NCBI GenBank assembly: GCA_044432645.1
Contig: JAWXUM010000006.1
Location: 15,580 to 79,579 of the forward strand
Reading direction: 5' to 3'
Length of the DNA: 64,000 nt
Origin: SIG603 sp044432645
GTDB taxonomy: Bacteria; Bacillota; Clostridia; Oscillospirales; Acutalibacteraceae
This document shows positions 26,927-36,436 of the stretch, piece by piece. Position 1 is the first letter of the stretch, and every line of letters starts with the position of its first letter. The position numbers were made by a program, and so were the translations under genes. The notes beneath the pieces are model-generated. The model had not been told where the DNA came from, did not search any database, and saw only the letters and a list, made by a program, of their open reading frames with translations.

Positions 26927-27329
26927 GCATGTGCCTCAAATTGCTGAATTAGAAAATACGTGTTTTTCTACTCCTTGGAGTGAAAAATCTTTAATAGAAG
27001 AAATTACAAATGAAAACGCAAGGTTTTTTGTAGCTACCAAGCACGACGAGATTTTAGGCTATGGTGGTATGCACCTTGTTTTTGGAGAAGGCTTTGTGAC
27101 TAACATAGCAGTTTTTCCAAAACATAGAAGAAAATCCGTCGCAACCCAAATTTGCAAACAGTTAATTTCACTTTGCGAAATTAGTATTAGCCTTGAAGTG
27201 AGAGAAAGTAACGTAAAAGCTATTGATTTATATAAGAATTTAGGTTTTGAAGAAGTTGGTATTCGTAAAAGTTTTTACCAAAATCCAACCGAAAACGGAG
27301 TTATTTATACTAAATTTAATAAACCGTAA
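26901..27329 (+). CDS. rimI: Ribosomal protein alanine N-acetyltransferase RimI-like (GNAT)
   Basis: 142 residues. CFSTPWSEKSL near the N-terminus is a RimI hallmark, and the acetyl-CoA loop is VFPKHRRKSVATQICK. SLEVRESNVKAIDLYKNLGFEEVG is the conserved C-terminal GNAT block. It acetylates N-terminal alanine, classically of S18. It overlaps the preceding gene by 26 bases if it starts at 26901; an ATG at 26916 is an equally possible start. It is followed by tsaD, the common order in Firmicutes (usually with tsaE and tsaB, which are not here). Confidence 0.9.
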   Translation: MNIEIMRFEHVPQIAELENTCFSTPWSEKSLIEEITNENARFFVATKHDEILGYGGMHLVFGEGFVTNIAVFPKHRRKSVATQICKQLISLCEISISLEVRESNVKAIDLYKNLGFEEVGIRKSFYQNPTENGVIYTKFNKP

Positions 27330-27349
27330 GGGCGAGCTGTGGTTGTCCG
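27326..27349. repeat. GTAGGG-family hairpin, degenerate
   Basis: GTAAGGGCGAGCTGTGGTTG then TCCG, straddling the rimI stop codon. It is one arm of the GGGCGAGC type repeat. Confidence 0.55.
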
Positions 27350-27381
27350 TTAAACAAACTCAAAACACATTGGAGGTAAAA

Positions 27382-28389
27382 ATGCTTATTTTAGGAATAG
27401 AAAGTTCTTGCGACGAAACTGCTGTTTCTGTTGTGAAAGACGGCAGAGAGGTTTTAAGTTCTGTAATAGCTTCGCAAGTCGAAGAACACAAACTTTACGG
27501 TGGAGTTGTGCCAGAAATTGCCTCACGCCGTCACAGTGAATGTATTGAAAGCATAACTAGACAGGCTTTAGAACAAGCTAATTTAACAATAAATGAAATA
27601 GACGCTATTGCAGTGACTTATGCGCCGGGGCTTATTGGTGCATTGCTTGTTGGAGTTAATTTTGCAAAAGGTTTAGCGCTTGCAAACAAAATTCCATTAG
27701 TTCCTGTTCACCATTTAAGGGGGCATATAGCCTCTAATTACATTACAAATAACGAGCTTAAGCCTCCTTTTTTGTGCCTTGTTGTGTCTGGTGGGCATAG
27801 TCATATTATAAAAGTTGATGATTACACTAAGCTTGAAGTTATTGGTAAAACTCGTGATGATGCAGCTGGTGAGGCTTTTGATAAGGCTGCTCGTGCTATG
27901 GGTCTTTCATATCCTGGTGGAATTGTTATGGATAAACTAGCCGAAAACGGCAACGACAACGCTTTTACTTTGCCAAGGCCAAAAGTAGACGGTTGTCCAC
28001 TTGATTTTAGTTTTTCAGGGCTTAAAACTGCTGTAATTAATATTTTGCACAAGGCTAGCCAAAAAAATGAAGAAATTAATAGAGATGATTTATGCGCAAG
28101 CTATAGAAAAGCTGTTGTCGATTGCCTAACATCTAATTTTGTTAAAGCTGCTAAAGAGTGTGGGTATAAAAACCTTGTTCTAGCTGGTGGAGTTTCTGCT
28201 AACAGGCTTTTAAGACGTGAAATGCAAGCCAAAGCAAGGGAAATAGGCTGTAATTTGTATATGCCAAGCCTTGATTTGTGTGGAGATAACGCAGCTATGA
28301 TTGCAGCTCAAGGGTATTATGAATTTATGGCTGGCAAAACTGCTGATATGAGTTTGAACGCAGTGGCTCAAAGGGATATTTCAATTTGA
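27382..28389 (+). CDS. tsaD: tRNA N6-threonylcarbamoyladenosine transferase TsaD
   Basis: 335 residues from the ATG at 27382, preceded by TGGAGG. The longer open frame upstream overlaps rimI and has no family sequence. It begins MLILGIESSCDETAVSVV. The metal-binding motif is VPVHHLRGHIASN, and GEAFDKAARAMGLSYPGG and GGVSANRLLR are the later signatures. It transfers the threonylcarbamoyl group to A37 of ANN-reading tRNAs. The cyclising enzyme TcdA is encoded at 41499-42209. Confidence 0.96.
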   Translation: MLILGIESSCDETAVSVVKDGREVLSSVIASQVEEHKLYGGVVPEIASRRHSECIESITRQALEQANLTINEIDAIAVTYAPGLIGALLVGVNFAKGLALANKIPLVPVHHLRGHIASNYITNNELKPPFLCLVVSGGHSHIIKVDDYTKLEVIGKTRDDAAGEAFDKAARAMGLSYPGGIVMDKLAENGNDNAFTLPRPKVDGCPLDFSFSGLKTAVINILHKASQKNEEINRDDLCASYRKAVVDCLTSNFVKAAKECGYKNLVLAGGVSANRLLRREMQAKAREIGCNLYMPSLDLCGDNAAMIAAQGYYEFMAGKTADMSLNAVAQRDISI

Positions 28390-28457
28390 TATTTTGGTGA
28401 AAATTGTATTTTATTGTAGGGTGCGCATACAACAATGTCAAAAACTTAAGGATTTCA

Positions 28458-28482
28458 GTAGGGAACGCATCGCATGCGTTCC
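28458..28482. repeat. GTAGGG-family hairpin (AACGCAT/ATGCGTT stem type)
   Basis: GTA edge, then GGAACGCAT-CGC-ATGCGTTCC, nine perfect pairs. Confidence 0.8.
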
Positions 28483-28581
28483 AAGGTGGTGAGATTATCT
28501 TCGTTTTTCAATTTTTATTTAAAAGAGGAATAATACCAATAAATAACATATAATTATGCGAAAAAATATCTCCTTACGAAC

Positions 28582-28606
28582 GGTATGCATACGATGCATA
28601 CCCTAC
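28582..28606. repeat. GTAGGG-family hairpin (TATGCAT/ATGCATA stem type), reversed
   Basis: GGTATGCAT-ACG-ATGCATACC followed by CTAC. Compared with the 28458 copy, both stem arms changed together, so pairing is preserved. Confidence 0.8.
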
Positions 28607-28763
28607 TATGGATATTCTTGTTCCTTAAGTTTGTGACATTGGTGCATACAAGGCATACCTTGCCCAAAAGCTTAAGTTTGTGAAATTGCAAGTAAATCTC
28701 GGCAAAAAAAATTAGCTAATGGCTACCTTATATTAAATAAAAATCAAATTTTATGGAGGAAAA

Positions 28764-30074
28764 ATGAAAAGTAAACATTTGCGGAATAAAACTAGTGCAG
28801 CTACCTTATTTTTACAGGGAATTTCAAGTATTATAATAGGTATTTTAATGATACAAGAAGTAACTATAATGAACTCTAAAATAAATTCTATAATAGTTTT
28901 TTCATTTTTAGGATTTACAATTTTTTTGAACTTAGTTCAAATAGTAGTCTATTTTAAAAAAGGTTTTTCCCATATAAGGCACAATATTTTTATTTGCTTA
29001 GTAGCAATTGCAGTTATTTTTATTTTTTATAGCAATATTGAAAATCTTCTTTTAATTATTCCTTTGGCTCTTATTTGGTGGTCCTTTACACTGTCACTTA
29101 GCAGTTTGATAAGTTTCTTTCAGTACAGAAAAGAAAAATCTTCTGCTCCATTTAGGTATTTAATCTCTGCACTTATGCATGCTGGGTTTGGAATTCCTTT
29201 TAGTTACCTGTCGTATAAACATATGCGAGTTGGCTCTAGGCTTATTGCGCTTTACCTAATTTTGCTAGGTGTTACTTTAATTATCGACGCTTTGGCACAA
29301 GTTATGCCAAACAAAACAATAAATAATCTTAAAAATCACGTAAAAATTACTCCTCCATCTTTTTTAACAACTTTAATGCCATTGTCTTTAATAGACAATA
29401 TAAATGAGTATTTTGAAAAGAACGAAGAAGAAGAAATTCCACTGGTAATGAGAAGTTCTGACAAAAAGTCAAGGGTGGAAGTGCTTATACACTTTGCGCC
29501 GTCCTTAAAAGGCACTGGTGGGCATATTGACTTAGTTATAGACGGTACAATTATTTGTTACGGTACTTACGACAAGCAAGACATTAAACTTGGTGGAATT
29601 TTAGGAGCTGGTGTTTTTTACGAAGTTTATAATAAGGACGATTACATTGATTACTGTGAAAAAGTAAAAAACGAAACTCTTTTCGGCTTTGAACTTGCTG
29701 TAACAGACGAAGAAACCGAAAAAATTATAGCAAAACTTGATGAATTTAAAAAACGTACTAGTCCTTGGAAGTGTAGGGCTCAAATTGCCAAAGAAAAAGG
29801 GGAAGACCCAAGCATTTACACCGACAACCCTTGCAGGCTTTCTATGAGAACTGAAACAAAGTTTTTTAAATTTCATAGTGGTCGTTATAAATATTATTGG
29901 ATTACAGGCGACAACTGCGTTAAATTTGTCGACGAACTTTTAAGGGCAACTGGAATTAAAACGATTTTTGCGGGTATCATTATTCCGGGAAGTTATTATA
30001 CTTTTTTAAATGATGAGTTTTTAAAGGGTAACGGACTGGTTACTAGTAAAACAATATATATTCATTCAAAATAA
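28764..30074 (+). CDS. Membrane protein: HdeD-like N-terminus fused to a soluble Cys/His domain (unknown)
   Basis: 436 residues. The first 190 contain about six hydrophobic helices arranged like HdeD/DUF308 membrane proteins (LFLQGISSIIIGILMI, RLIALYLILLGVTLII). The C-terminal half (about 215-436) is soluble. It contains GGHIDLVIDGTIICYGTYD and later WITGDNCVKFVDELLRATGI. A His-rich strand plus a Cys at the start of a helix resembles NlpC/P60-like or permuted papain-like hydrolases (DUF4105-type NC motif). I infer a possible thiol hydrolase, but the family is not certain. Good TGGAGG site. It ends at a shared bidirectional terminator. Confidence 0.65.
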   Translation: MKSKHLRNKTSAATLFLQGISSIIIGILMIQEVTIMNSKINSIIVFSFLGFTIFLNLVQIVVYFKKGFSHIRHNIFICLVAIAVIFIFYSNIENLLLIIPLALIWWSFTLSLSSLISFFQYRKEKSSAPFRYLISALMHAGFGIPFSYLSYKHMRVGSRLIALYLILLGVTLIIDALAQVMPNKTINNLKNHVKITPPSFLTTLMPLSLIDNINEYFEKNEEEEIPLVMRSSDKKSRVEVLIHFAPSLKGTGGHIDLVIDGTIICYGTYDKQDIKLGGILGAGVFYEVYNKDDYIDYCEKVKNETLFGFELAVTDEETEKIIAKLDEFKKRTSPWKCRAQIAKEKGEDPSIYTDNPCRLSMRTETKFFKFHSGRYKYYWITGDNCVKFVDELLRATGIKTIFAGIIIPGSYYTFLNDEFLKGNGLVTSKTIYIHSK

Positions 30075-30077
30075 AAC

Positions 30078-30108
30078 AAAGGACGAGCACATTTTGTGTT
30101 CGTCCTTT
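30078..30108. terminator. Bidirectional terminator between convergent genes
   Basis: AAAGGACGAGCACA-TTT-TGTGTTCGTCCTTT, a 14-pair stem with AAA/TTT ends. It serves both 28764-30074 (plus) and the YabE-type gene (minus). Confidence 0.8.
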
Positions 30109-30113
30109 AATTA

Positions 30114-31556
30114 TTAGTCTAAGAAATAAATTGTCATATCACGTCTGCCAAAGCTAATACATTCTTGTTCAGTATCGTAATACAAGTCGATTAGTGCGTT
30201 ACCAGCAAGTAAAGCGCCACCTGTGTCACCAGCTACTGCGTAACCGTAAACTACAGAACCAGATGTAATGTACATTTTTGTACCGTAAGGAATAATGCTA
30301 GGGTCAACTGCTACGACTCCAACTTGAGCAACTCCACCTAAAGAAGTGGTGTTTCCAGTTGCTGTGTAGGCTGTACATTCGCCTGTAATAACAGATGAAT
30401 AAGACACGGTATCGCCGTTGTAATCAACAAAAGTTAAGCTACTTGAAGAACTACTAGAGCTGTCTGTAGAGGTATCCGTAGTGCTATCAGTTGTGTTATC
30501 TGTAGAGGTATCAGTTGTACTATCTTCTTTTACTTCTTTAGTTCCGTAAACAATAACTTTTGAAATTGGATCAATAACAACAGTTTCAGTAGTTTGAGAT
30601 GTTTCTACTAATTGACCGTCAATGTATTTTTCGGTATAAGTGATTTCTTTTTCACCGTTTTGTCCAATAGTAGTAATCTTACTTTCGCCTTCGTACATGT
30701 CGTCGCTGTAAGTTTTAACAGTGCTGTAAGAAACAGATTCGGTTTCAACTACATCAACATATTCAACAATACCAATATTGATAGTTAAATTAGTAGTAAT
30801 TTCAAAATCTAAACTTGGTACTACTTCGTCATCCTCATCAAGAACAATGCTTTGTTCTTCTAAAAAATCACCTACAGTAGTAGCAAATGAGTCATAACTT
30901 ATAGTTTCGTTTTGATATTTTAAAGTTATGGAATTTTGTGTTTCAAGTGTAATTTCAAAGCCGTCTGTTACTAAACTTTCAAGGCTTTGACTTATAATAT
31001 CGCCGTTTATAATGTCAATATTTTGTTCTAGCAAAATATCTTCTACCACAGTGCTGTAAGTGCTTACTTGATTGGTTTCGCCGTTTAAAATAATTGTTCC
31101 GTTTAGGCAGTAGTTGATATTTATGTCAATATCGGCATCAACAACTAAGTCCAAAGACTCGCTAACAATGTCATCATCGCTAATAACAAAATTTTCTCTA
31201 GCAAGAATATCACCTAAAACTTCGCCCTCGTACGCTTTTAAAAAAGTAATTCCGGTTCCATCGTCAACCGATATATCAACAGCTCTCATAACAGTTAAAG
31301 TTACGCCCTCTTTTGTAAAAGTGTCGTCTTCTTCTAAATCTTCCATGCCTTGCTCGACAGCTTCTTCAATAATATTTACACTATTGGCAGAAAGCAATGA
31401 GAACTTATACACATCATTGCCGTCAATAACAAGATATTCCAAAGTGTTTGCCATTACAGAAAATATAGAACCTACAGAAATAGCTATGACTAATAGAACA
31501 ATTGTGACAAATTTACCCGTGTGAGGTTTCTTTTCCACTTTGTATCGATGTTTCAT
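30114..31556 (-). CDS. yabE: YabE-type cell-wall protein: DUF348 repeats, G5 domain and 3D domain
   Basis: 480 residues. A short cytoplasmic start and one hydrophobic segment (GKFVTIVLLVIAISVGSIF) act as membrane anchor or signal. Three DUF348 modules of about 45 residues follow, then a G5 domain (about 265-345) and a low-complexity Thr/Ser/Asp linker. The C-terminal 3D domain has ECTAYTATGN, DPSIIPYGTKMYI and AGDTGGAL with three conserved Asp residues. It is a Rpf-like/MltA-type muralytic fold related to YabE and probably cuts or remodels peptidoglycan. Orientation is convergent to its left neighbour. Confidence 0.9.
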   Translation of the reverse strand: MKHRYKVEKKPHTGKFVTIVLLVIAISVGSIFSVMANTLEYLVIDGNDVYKFSLLSANSVNIIEEAVEQGMEDLEEDDTFTKEGVTLTVMRAVDISVDDGTGITFLKAYEGEVLGDILARENFVISDDDIVSESLDLVVDADIDININYCLNGTIILNGETNQVSTYSTVVEDILLEQNIDIINGDIISQSLESLVTDGFEITLETQNSITLKYQNETISYDSFATTVGDFLEEQSIVLDEDDEVVPSLDFEITTNLTINIGIVEYVDVVETESVSYSTVKTYSDDMYEGESKITTIGQNGEKEITYTEKYIDGQLVETSQTTETVVIDPISKVIVYGTKEVKEDSTTDTSTDNTTDSTTDTSTDSSSSSSSSLTFVDYNGDTVSYSSVITGECTAYTATGNTTSLGGVAQVGVVAVDPSIIPYGTKMYITSGSVVYGYAVAGDTGGALLAGNALIDLYYDTEQECISFGRRDMTIYFLD

Positions 31557-32230
31557 AAAAACTCCTTGATTATTACAATAAAATTATAGCTTGACTATAA
31601 TTAATATATATTATACTCGTCCACATTTAAGTACTTAAAAAGTATATTAGAAAAAACGTAAATTGTCAAGATTTATAAACTGTGTTTTTTGTATAGTTTG
31701 TACAAATATGTAAATTTATCAATTTAAATAAAATTCTATTTTTGTATATTTTTGTTATCTTTTGCTAAAAATTTGTGTTTTTTTGTACTATTTTACTTAA
31801 TTTATGTTTTTGACTTTCAAAAACATTTGGGAAATGTGTAGAAAAAGATAAGTTTAATGTACAATTAGGAGATATAAAATACACTTAAAATGTATAAATA
31901 TACTCAATTTTAACCAAATTATGTATGATTTTATATTTATTATGAATTTAAAATCATTTATGGTGTATATCCACTTACGTTTAAGACACTATATAATGAA
32001 AGTTTTTAGTAGTTTTTACAATTAAAACACAAGATATATGTAAACTATTATGAACTTTATTATATTTATTAAAAATAGGGATTATTTTAGTCTTTGCTGC
32101 CACTTTTGGGGTGATTTTTGCATTATATACATTATCTTTCTCCATTTTTAACAAAAATAAACTTAATTTAGGGGATGGTTATAATGGGAGTAAATATTTT
32201 AGTTAATAGTTGATAGAGTTGTGGTTATTA
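31557..32230. other. Long AT-rich intergenic region
   Basis: About 670 bases without a credible gene or GTAGGG repeat. TATAAT-like elements for the YabE-type gene (minus) are at 31583-31588 and 31610-31615, but with poor -35 elements. I saw no RNA-like structure in the rest. Confidence 0.5.
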
Positions 32231-32974
32231 CTATATTAGCCCGGCTATATTGGTAAGCACTAATGACAAGCCTGAGCAAATTAGTAAAATAATAACTATA
32301 TTTTTTGTTGTTTTCTCTTTTATAACAGTTGAAAGTTTCATTCCAAACACAAGCCCTAAAAGCATAAAGGGGATAAGCATAAGGCTAGTTTTAAAAATAT
32401 CAAAAGTTATTATGCCGATATATATGTAAAAAATTATTCTAAAAATATTATCTGCAATAAAAACAACGCAGATGTTACCTTTAAATTCTTGTGTATTTTT
32501 TGTTGTTCTGCCAACATAAGCTGCAAGCATGGCGCCAATACCGTACATTCCACAGCAAAAACCAGCAACTAATCCGATTATACCTAGTAGCAATTTAGAG
32601 CTTTTTTGTGGCTTTGTAATTCTTTCTCTGAAAAACATTTCAATGCCAATTGCGATAACAAGCAGTCCGAAAATTATTTTAACTGTAACGGCATCGCCTG
32701 TTTTAAGCCACAAAACACCAGGAATGGAGCCAAGTATAACAAGAATGGTTAGAGGCACACAAACCTTTGGGTCAATAGATTTGCGTTCTTTCCACATAAT
32801 AATAACATTTGATGGAAAAGACAGCATTAAATCCATTGGAGTTATTGAAATGTTATCGACTTTAAAGCCTAGCAAAGTACCAAAAAACATAGAATTACCA
32901 AAACCAGACATACCCTTAACAATAAATGACAAAAAAGTCACAATTGCCATGTAAGCAAATAAATTTATTTCCAT
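32231..32974 (-). CDS. TauE/SafE-family membrane transporter
   Basis: 247 residues with seven to eight hydrophobic helices. It opens with FVKGMSGFGNSMFFGTLLG and has LLGIIGLVAGFCCGMYGIGA in the middle, the repeated glycine-rich pattern of the TauE/SafE family, which exports sulfite, sulfonates or small organic anions. It lies directly after a glycosyltransferase gene with an AAGGAG site and may be in the same operon. Substrate unknown. Confidence 0.88.
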   Translation of the reverse strand: MEINLFAYMAIVTFLSFIVKGMSGFGNSMFFGTLLGFKVDNISITPMDLMLSFPSNVIIMWKERKSIDPKVCVPLTILVILGSIPGVLWLKTGDAVTVKIIFGLLVIAIGIEMFFRERITKPQKSSKLLLGIIGLVAGFCCGMYGIGAMLAAYVGRTTKNTQEFKGNICVVFIADNIFRIIFYIYIGIITFDIFKTSLMLIPFMLLGLVFGMKLSTVIKEKTTKNIVIILLICSGLSLVLTNIAGLI

Positions 32975-32992
32975 AAAATCTCCTTAGAATTA

Positions 32993-33742
32993 TTACAATT
33001 TATGATTAATAACACCGAAAAAAGCGTAAACTACAAAAAGAAAAATTGCTTTTATCGGGTTTACTCCGTGTTTTAAAAGTGAGTTGTAGTGCATTTTTGC
33101 TGATTTAATTTTATTTCCACTTTTAGAGTTTTGATTCAGCCTGTAGTTAGTGTACACTTCGCTTAAGCCAATAGCGTTAGTGTGCTGTTTTAAAACATCA
33201 AGCCAAAATATATAGTCCTCATGAAAATTGCCACTTTGCATAGTGAATTTTTTTGCAATTTCAGTTTTTATAATTGCTGATGACATAGCTATTGAATTGT
33301 GTATTAACATACTATTATAAGTAATGCACTTTTCAGGTGCAATTATTTTTCCAGTAGTTTTTCCGTTAAAATCTATTAACTCCCTTGCTGTACAGCAAAT
33401 GTTAGCATCATTTTTTTTAAGTATTTCTAGCTGTTGAGCTAGTTTTCCACTAAGCCAAATATCGTCGCAGTCCAAAAAAGCTACATACTTTGTATCAGCC
33501 ATTTTAATGGCCAAATTCCTACAGTATGCAACTCCTTTATTTTGATGTAAATCGACAAGCGTTATTTTGGGATTGTCAAATTCATTTTTGCATTGCTTGA
33601 CAATTTCTACGCTTTTATCGGTGGAGCAATCGTTAACCACAATAAGTTTAACAGGCACGTTTTGAATTGCCACCGATTTTATAGCATCTTTTATGAATTT
33701 TTCTCCGTTAAAAACAGGCATTATTACAGAAACTTCAGTCAA
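32993..33742 (-). CDS. Family 2 glycosyltransferase
   Basis: 249 residues. The N-terminus TEVSVIMPVFNGEKFIKDAI and the sugar-nucleotide binding FLDCDDIWLSGKL with its DxD-like acidic cluster are typical of GT2 enzymes. ENTRY into a polysaccharide pathway is suggested by the upstream sugar-transferase gene, two bases away. The C-terminal end has a hydrophobic patch (PIKAIFLFVVYAFFG) that may touch the membrane. The donor sugar is not predictable. Confidence 0.9.
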   Translation of the reverse strand: MTEVSVIMPVFNGEKFIKDAIKSVAIQNVPVKLIVVNDCSTDKSVEIVKQCKNEFDNPKITLVDLHQNKGVAYCRNLAIKMADTKYVAFLDCDDIWLSGKLAQQLEILKKNDANICCTARELIDFNGKTTGKIIAPEKCITYNSMLIHNSIAMSSAIIKTEIAKKFTMQSGNFHEDYIFWLDVLKQHTNAIGLSEVYTNYRLNQNSKSGNKIKSAKMHYNSLLKHGVNPIKAIFLFVVYAFFGVINHKL

Positions 33743-33744
33743 GT

Positions 33745-35111
33745 TTAATCTCTCTTTTCTTTTATAGCAGTTATTTGGTCGTCGTCAACGCCTTCACTTG
33801 TTTCTTTAGCAGCTAAAATTCTAACTGTTTTTAAAATCAGCTCTAAATCCAGCATTAAACTTTGCTGTTCTATATAAAATAAGTCAAGTTTTAATTTGTC
33901 GTAAGGCGTTGTGTTATACTTTCCAAAAACTTGCGCATAACCTGTAAGCCCAGCTTTAGCCATTAACCTAAAATCGAATTCTGGTATTTCTTTTTTGTAT
34001 TGTTCTGCAATTTCAGGGCGTTCTGGTCGTGGGCCAACTACGGACATTTCGCCTTTGATGATATTAATAATTTGTGGAAGTTCATCAAGGTGAGTAAGCC
34101 TTAAAATTTTACCAATTGGTGTAATTCTGTCGTCATCTTTTTTTGCAAGTTGAGCGCCTTTTACTTCGCTGTCGGTTTTCATACTTCTAAATTTATATAT
34201 TTCGAAAATTTACCGTTAAAAGTAAGCCTTTTTTGCTTGTAAAAAACAGGGCCACCGTCGTAAAGTTTAATAATTAACGAGGAAATTATCATAAATGGTA
34301 AAGTCACAATTGCAACTGGTATAATAACAACTAAATCCATAATTCTTTTTATAATTTGATTTTGCATACTAATTCCACGGTTTTTACAAATTAACAAAGG
34401 GGAATCGAAAGTGTTGTTTTTTACAGCACCTGACATAATAACATCTGAAATTTTAGGCGCAACGTAAACTCTTATTGAATTTTCAAAGCAGAATTTTAAA
34501 ATATCATTCCTAGTTTCACTTGGTAAATCGCAAATTAGTATAGATTCGTATTGTTTAATACGCTCGGTTACAATTTCTATGCCCATATTAATATTAATGT
34601 ATTCGCAAAGGCTGTATTTGTCTTCTCTTTTTTTCATTTTGCTAATTAAATGGTCGGGGTCAAACTTGCCGTAAACCATTAACATTTTGCGTGGTGGATA
34701 CATTTGTTGGTGCAAAGATTTTGCTATAATTGTCCAAGCTATAACACACACAAAGTCGAAAATTGTAAGCCAAATTAAAGGCCTTATAAACGGAAAACTA
34801 CGGTTTAAAAGTGCTATTTGTAAAAAAGTGAAACCGTTAACCATAAGCACAGTTAAACACTGCGAATATATTATGTCTATAATTTTCCAGTCGCCTATAT
34901 TTTTTGTGCCGTAAACTTTCATGAAAATATACAGCATAAAAGCGTAAATAGCAATAACTAGCCAGTTACCTTTGTTCCAAAAAGGGTCAGGAATTGTAAG
35001 GGCATAATACGCAGTCCATGTCATACTATATAAATATGTTAATACAAAAATTATAACTAAAGTTAGCAAATTAGAGATTAATCCTTTAAATTGGTTTCGT
35101 TTTAATTTCAT
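33745..35111 (-). pseudogene. Polyprenyl-phosphate sugar transferase (WbaP/EpsL type), split by a frameshift
   Basis: Two frames together make one bacterial sugar transferase. The first (start 35111, after an AAAGG site) has four or five membrane helices and ends in GGPVFYKQKRLTFNGK, then drifts out of frame and stops near 34182. In the next frame FEIYKFRSM continues the expected sequence. The second frame (33745-34182) carries LRLTHLDELPQIINIIKGEM and VGPRPERPE, the catalytic core. The break is at about 34207-34216 and equals one missing base near an AAATTTT stretch. It should attach the first sugar phosphate to undecaprenyl phosphate. It could be a real loss, a sequencing error or slippage. 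Confidence 0.85.
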
Positions 35112-35208
35112 AATATAGCCTTTCTTTTTATTATTACCCTTTAATATACCATATATTAACAAACTTTTCAACCAATTTTAGTTTAAAACTTTTATATATT
35201 TTACACTA

Positions 35209-35237
35209 TTGCTATTAATTTTTCTATATGTTATAAT
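35209..35237 (+). promoter_or_regulatory. Promoter of the amidohydrolase gene
   Basis: TTGCTA (35209-35214), 17-base spacer and TATAAT (35232-35237) with an extended TG at 35229. The start codon is about 30 bases downstream. Confidence 0.75.
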
Positions 35238-35266
35238 TTGGTTATTATTATTAAGGAAGTGTATTT

Positions 35267-36424
35267 ATGTTACTGATTAAAAATGCAAATTTACTAAATA
35301 TGGCTGGAATTGAATACGAAATATGCGATATTTTAGTTGATGATGGCAAAATTCAATTTATAGGCAAATTTGATGAAAACGACTACCCTGATGCTCAAAT
35401 TATTGATGCAGAAAACAAGCTTGTAACTCCTGGCCTTGTAGATGGTCACTGTCATGTTGGTCTTTACCAAGACGGTGCTTTGTGGGCTGGAGCTGACGGC
35501 AACGAAATTACTGACCCTATTGTACCTCATATGAAAGGCATTGACGCTGTTAAACCTCAGGACATTGCTTTTAGCGAAGCTTTAGACGCTGGTATAACAA
35601 CAGTTGTTACAGGCCCTGGTAGTGGCGAAGTTATAAGTGGTACTTTTACAGCTTTAAAAACTTGTGGTAAAACTGTTTATGACATGATTATCAAAGAAGA
35701 AGTTGCTATGAAAATTGCTTTAGGCGAAAATCCTAAACGTTGTTTTGGTGAAAAAGGTAAAATGCCTTGCTCAAGAATGGGTACTGCTGCTATTTTAAGA
35801 GAAGCTTTGACAAAAGCGAAAATTTATCATGATGAAATTCAAATTGCTAAAGAAGACGAAAGTAAAACTGCTCCTAAATTCGATGCAAAACTTCACAGCT
35901 TAATGAGAGTATTTGACTCAATGCCTGTAAAAATACATGCTCACCAACAAGATGACATAGTAACTGCAATTAGAATGATGGAAGATTTCGGTTTGCATGG
36001 CACTGTTGACCACTGCACCGAGGGTTATTTAATCCCTGAAATTCTAAAAGAGAAAAATCAAAATATTATCATAGGTCCAACACTTGGCGAGCGTTCTAAA
36101 TTTGAGCTTGTAAACAAAAGCTTTAAAGGTGGCAAGGTTTATCAAGACTTTGAAATTCCTTTTGCTCTTATGACTGATCACCCTGTTATTCCACTAAAAC
36201 ATACCTTAGCACAAGCTGCTATGTATGTAAAAGAGGGTGTAGACCCTGTTGTAATGCTTAAAGCACTTACTATTAATCCTGCTAAATTTGCTGAAATTGA
36301 CGACCGTGTTGGTTCTATCGAAACAGGCAAAGATGCAGACATTGTTATTTGGTCTGGCGACCCTTTCCACTACATGACAGACGCTGAAACTATTATTATG
36401 GACGGTAAAATTGTTAAAGGTTAA
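35267..36424 (+). CDS. Metal-dependent amidohydrolase
   Basis: 385 residues in the amidohydrolase superfamily (imidazolonepropionase/dihydroorotase-like fold). The metal-binding HxH is in LVDGHCHVGL, further ligands are likely in KIHAHQ and GTVDHCTEG, and the catalytic Asp is in LMTDHPVIP. NPAKFAEIDDRVGSIETGKDADIVIW is the usual C-terminal beta-sandwich signature. It probably cleaves a cyclic amide or similar C-N bond in the cytoplasm. Own promoter and AAGGAAG site. It is co-oriented with a glycoside-hydrolase-like gene 12 bases downstream. Confidence 0.88.
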   Translation: MLLIKNANLLNMAGIEYEICDILVDDGKIQFIGKFDENDYPDAQIIDAENKLVTPGLVDGHCHVGLYQDGALWAGADGNEITDPIVPHMKGIDAVKPQDIAFSEALDAGITTVVTGPGSGEVISGTFTALKTCGKTVYDMIIKEEVAMKIALGENPKRCFGEKGKMPCSRMGTAAILREALTKAKIYHDEIQIAKEDESKTAPKFDAKLHSLMRVFDSMPVKIHAHQQDDIVTAIRMMEDFGLHGTVDHCTEGYLIPEILKEKNQNIIIGPTLGERSKFELVNKSFKGGKVYQDFEIPFALMTDHPVIPLKHTLAQAAMYVKEGVDPVVMLKALTINPAKFAEIDDRVGSIETGKDADIVIWSGDPFHYMTDAETIIMDGKIVKG

Positions 36425-36436
36425 GGGTAAGATAAT

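Larger units (their letters stand above)
28390..28763. other. Repeat-rich intergenic region after tsaD
   Basis: 374 bases, no gene. It holds at least two complete GTAGGG hairpins (28458-28482, 28582-28606) and a fragment at about 28415. A short direct repeat CTTAAGTTTGTGA occurs at about 28624 and 28670. The ribosome site of the next gene (TGGAGG) lies at the end. Confidence 0.7.

Noticed and set aside
31557..32230. Riboswitch or RNA gene in the long gap upstream of the YabE-type gene
   Set aside because: No strong helices, terminator or conserved riboswitch core was visible; it is simply AT-rich.
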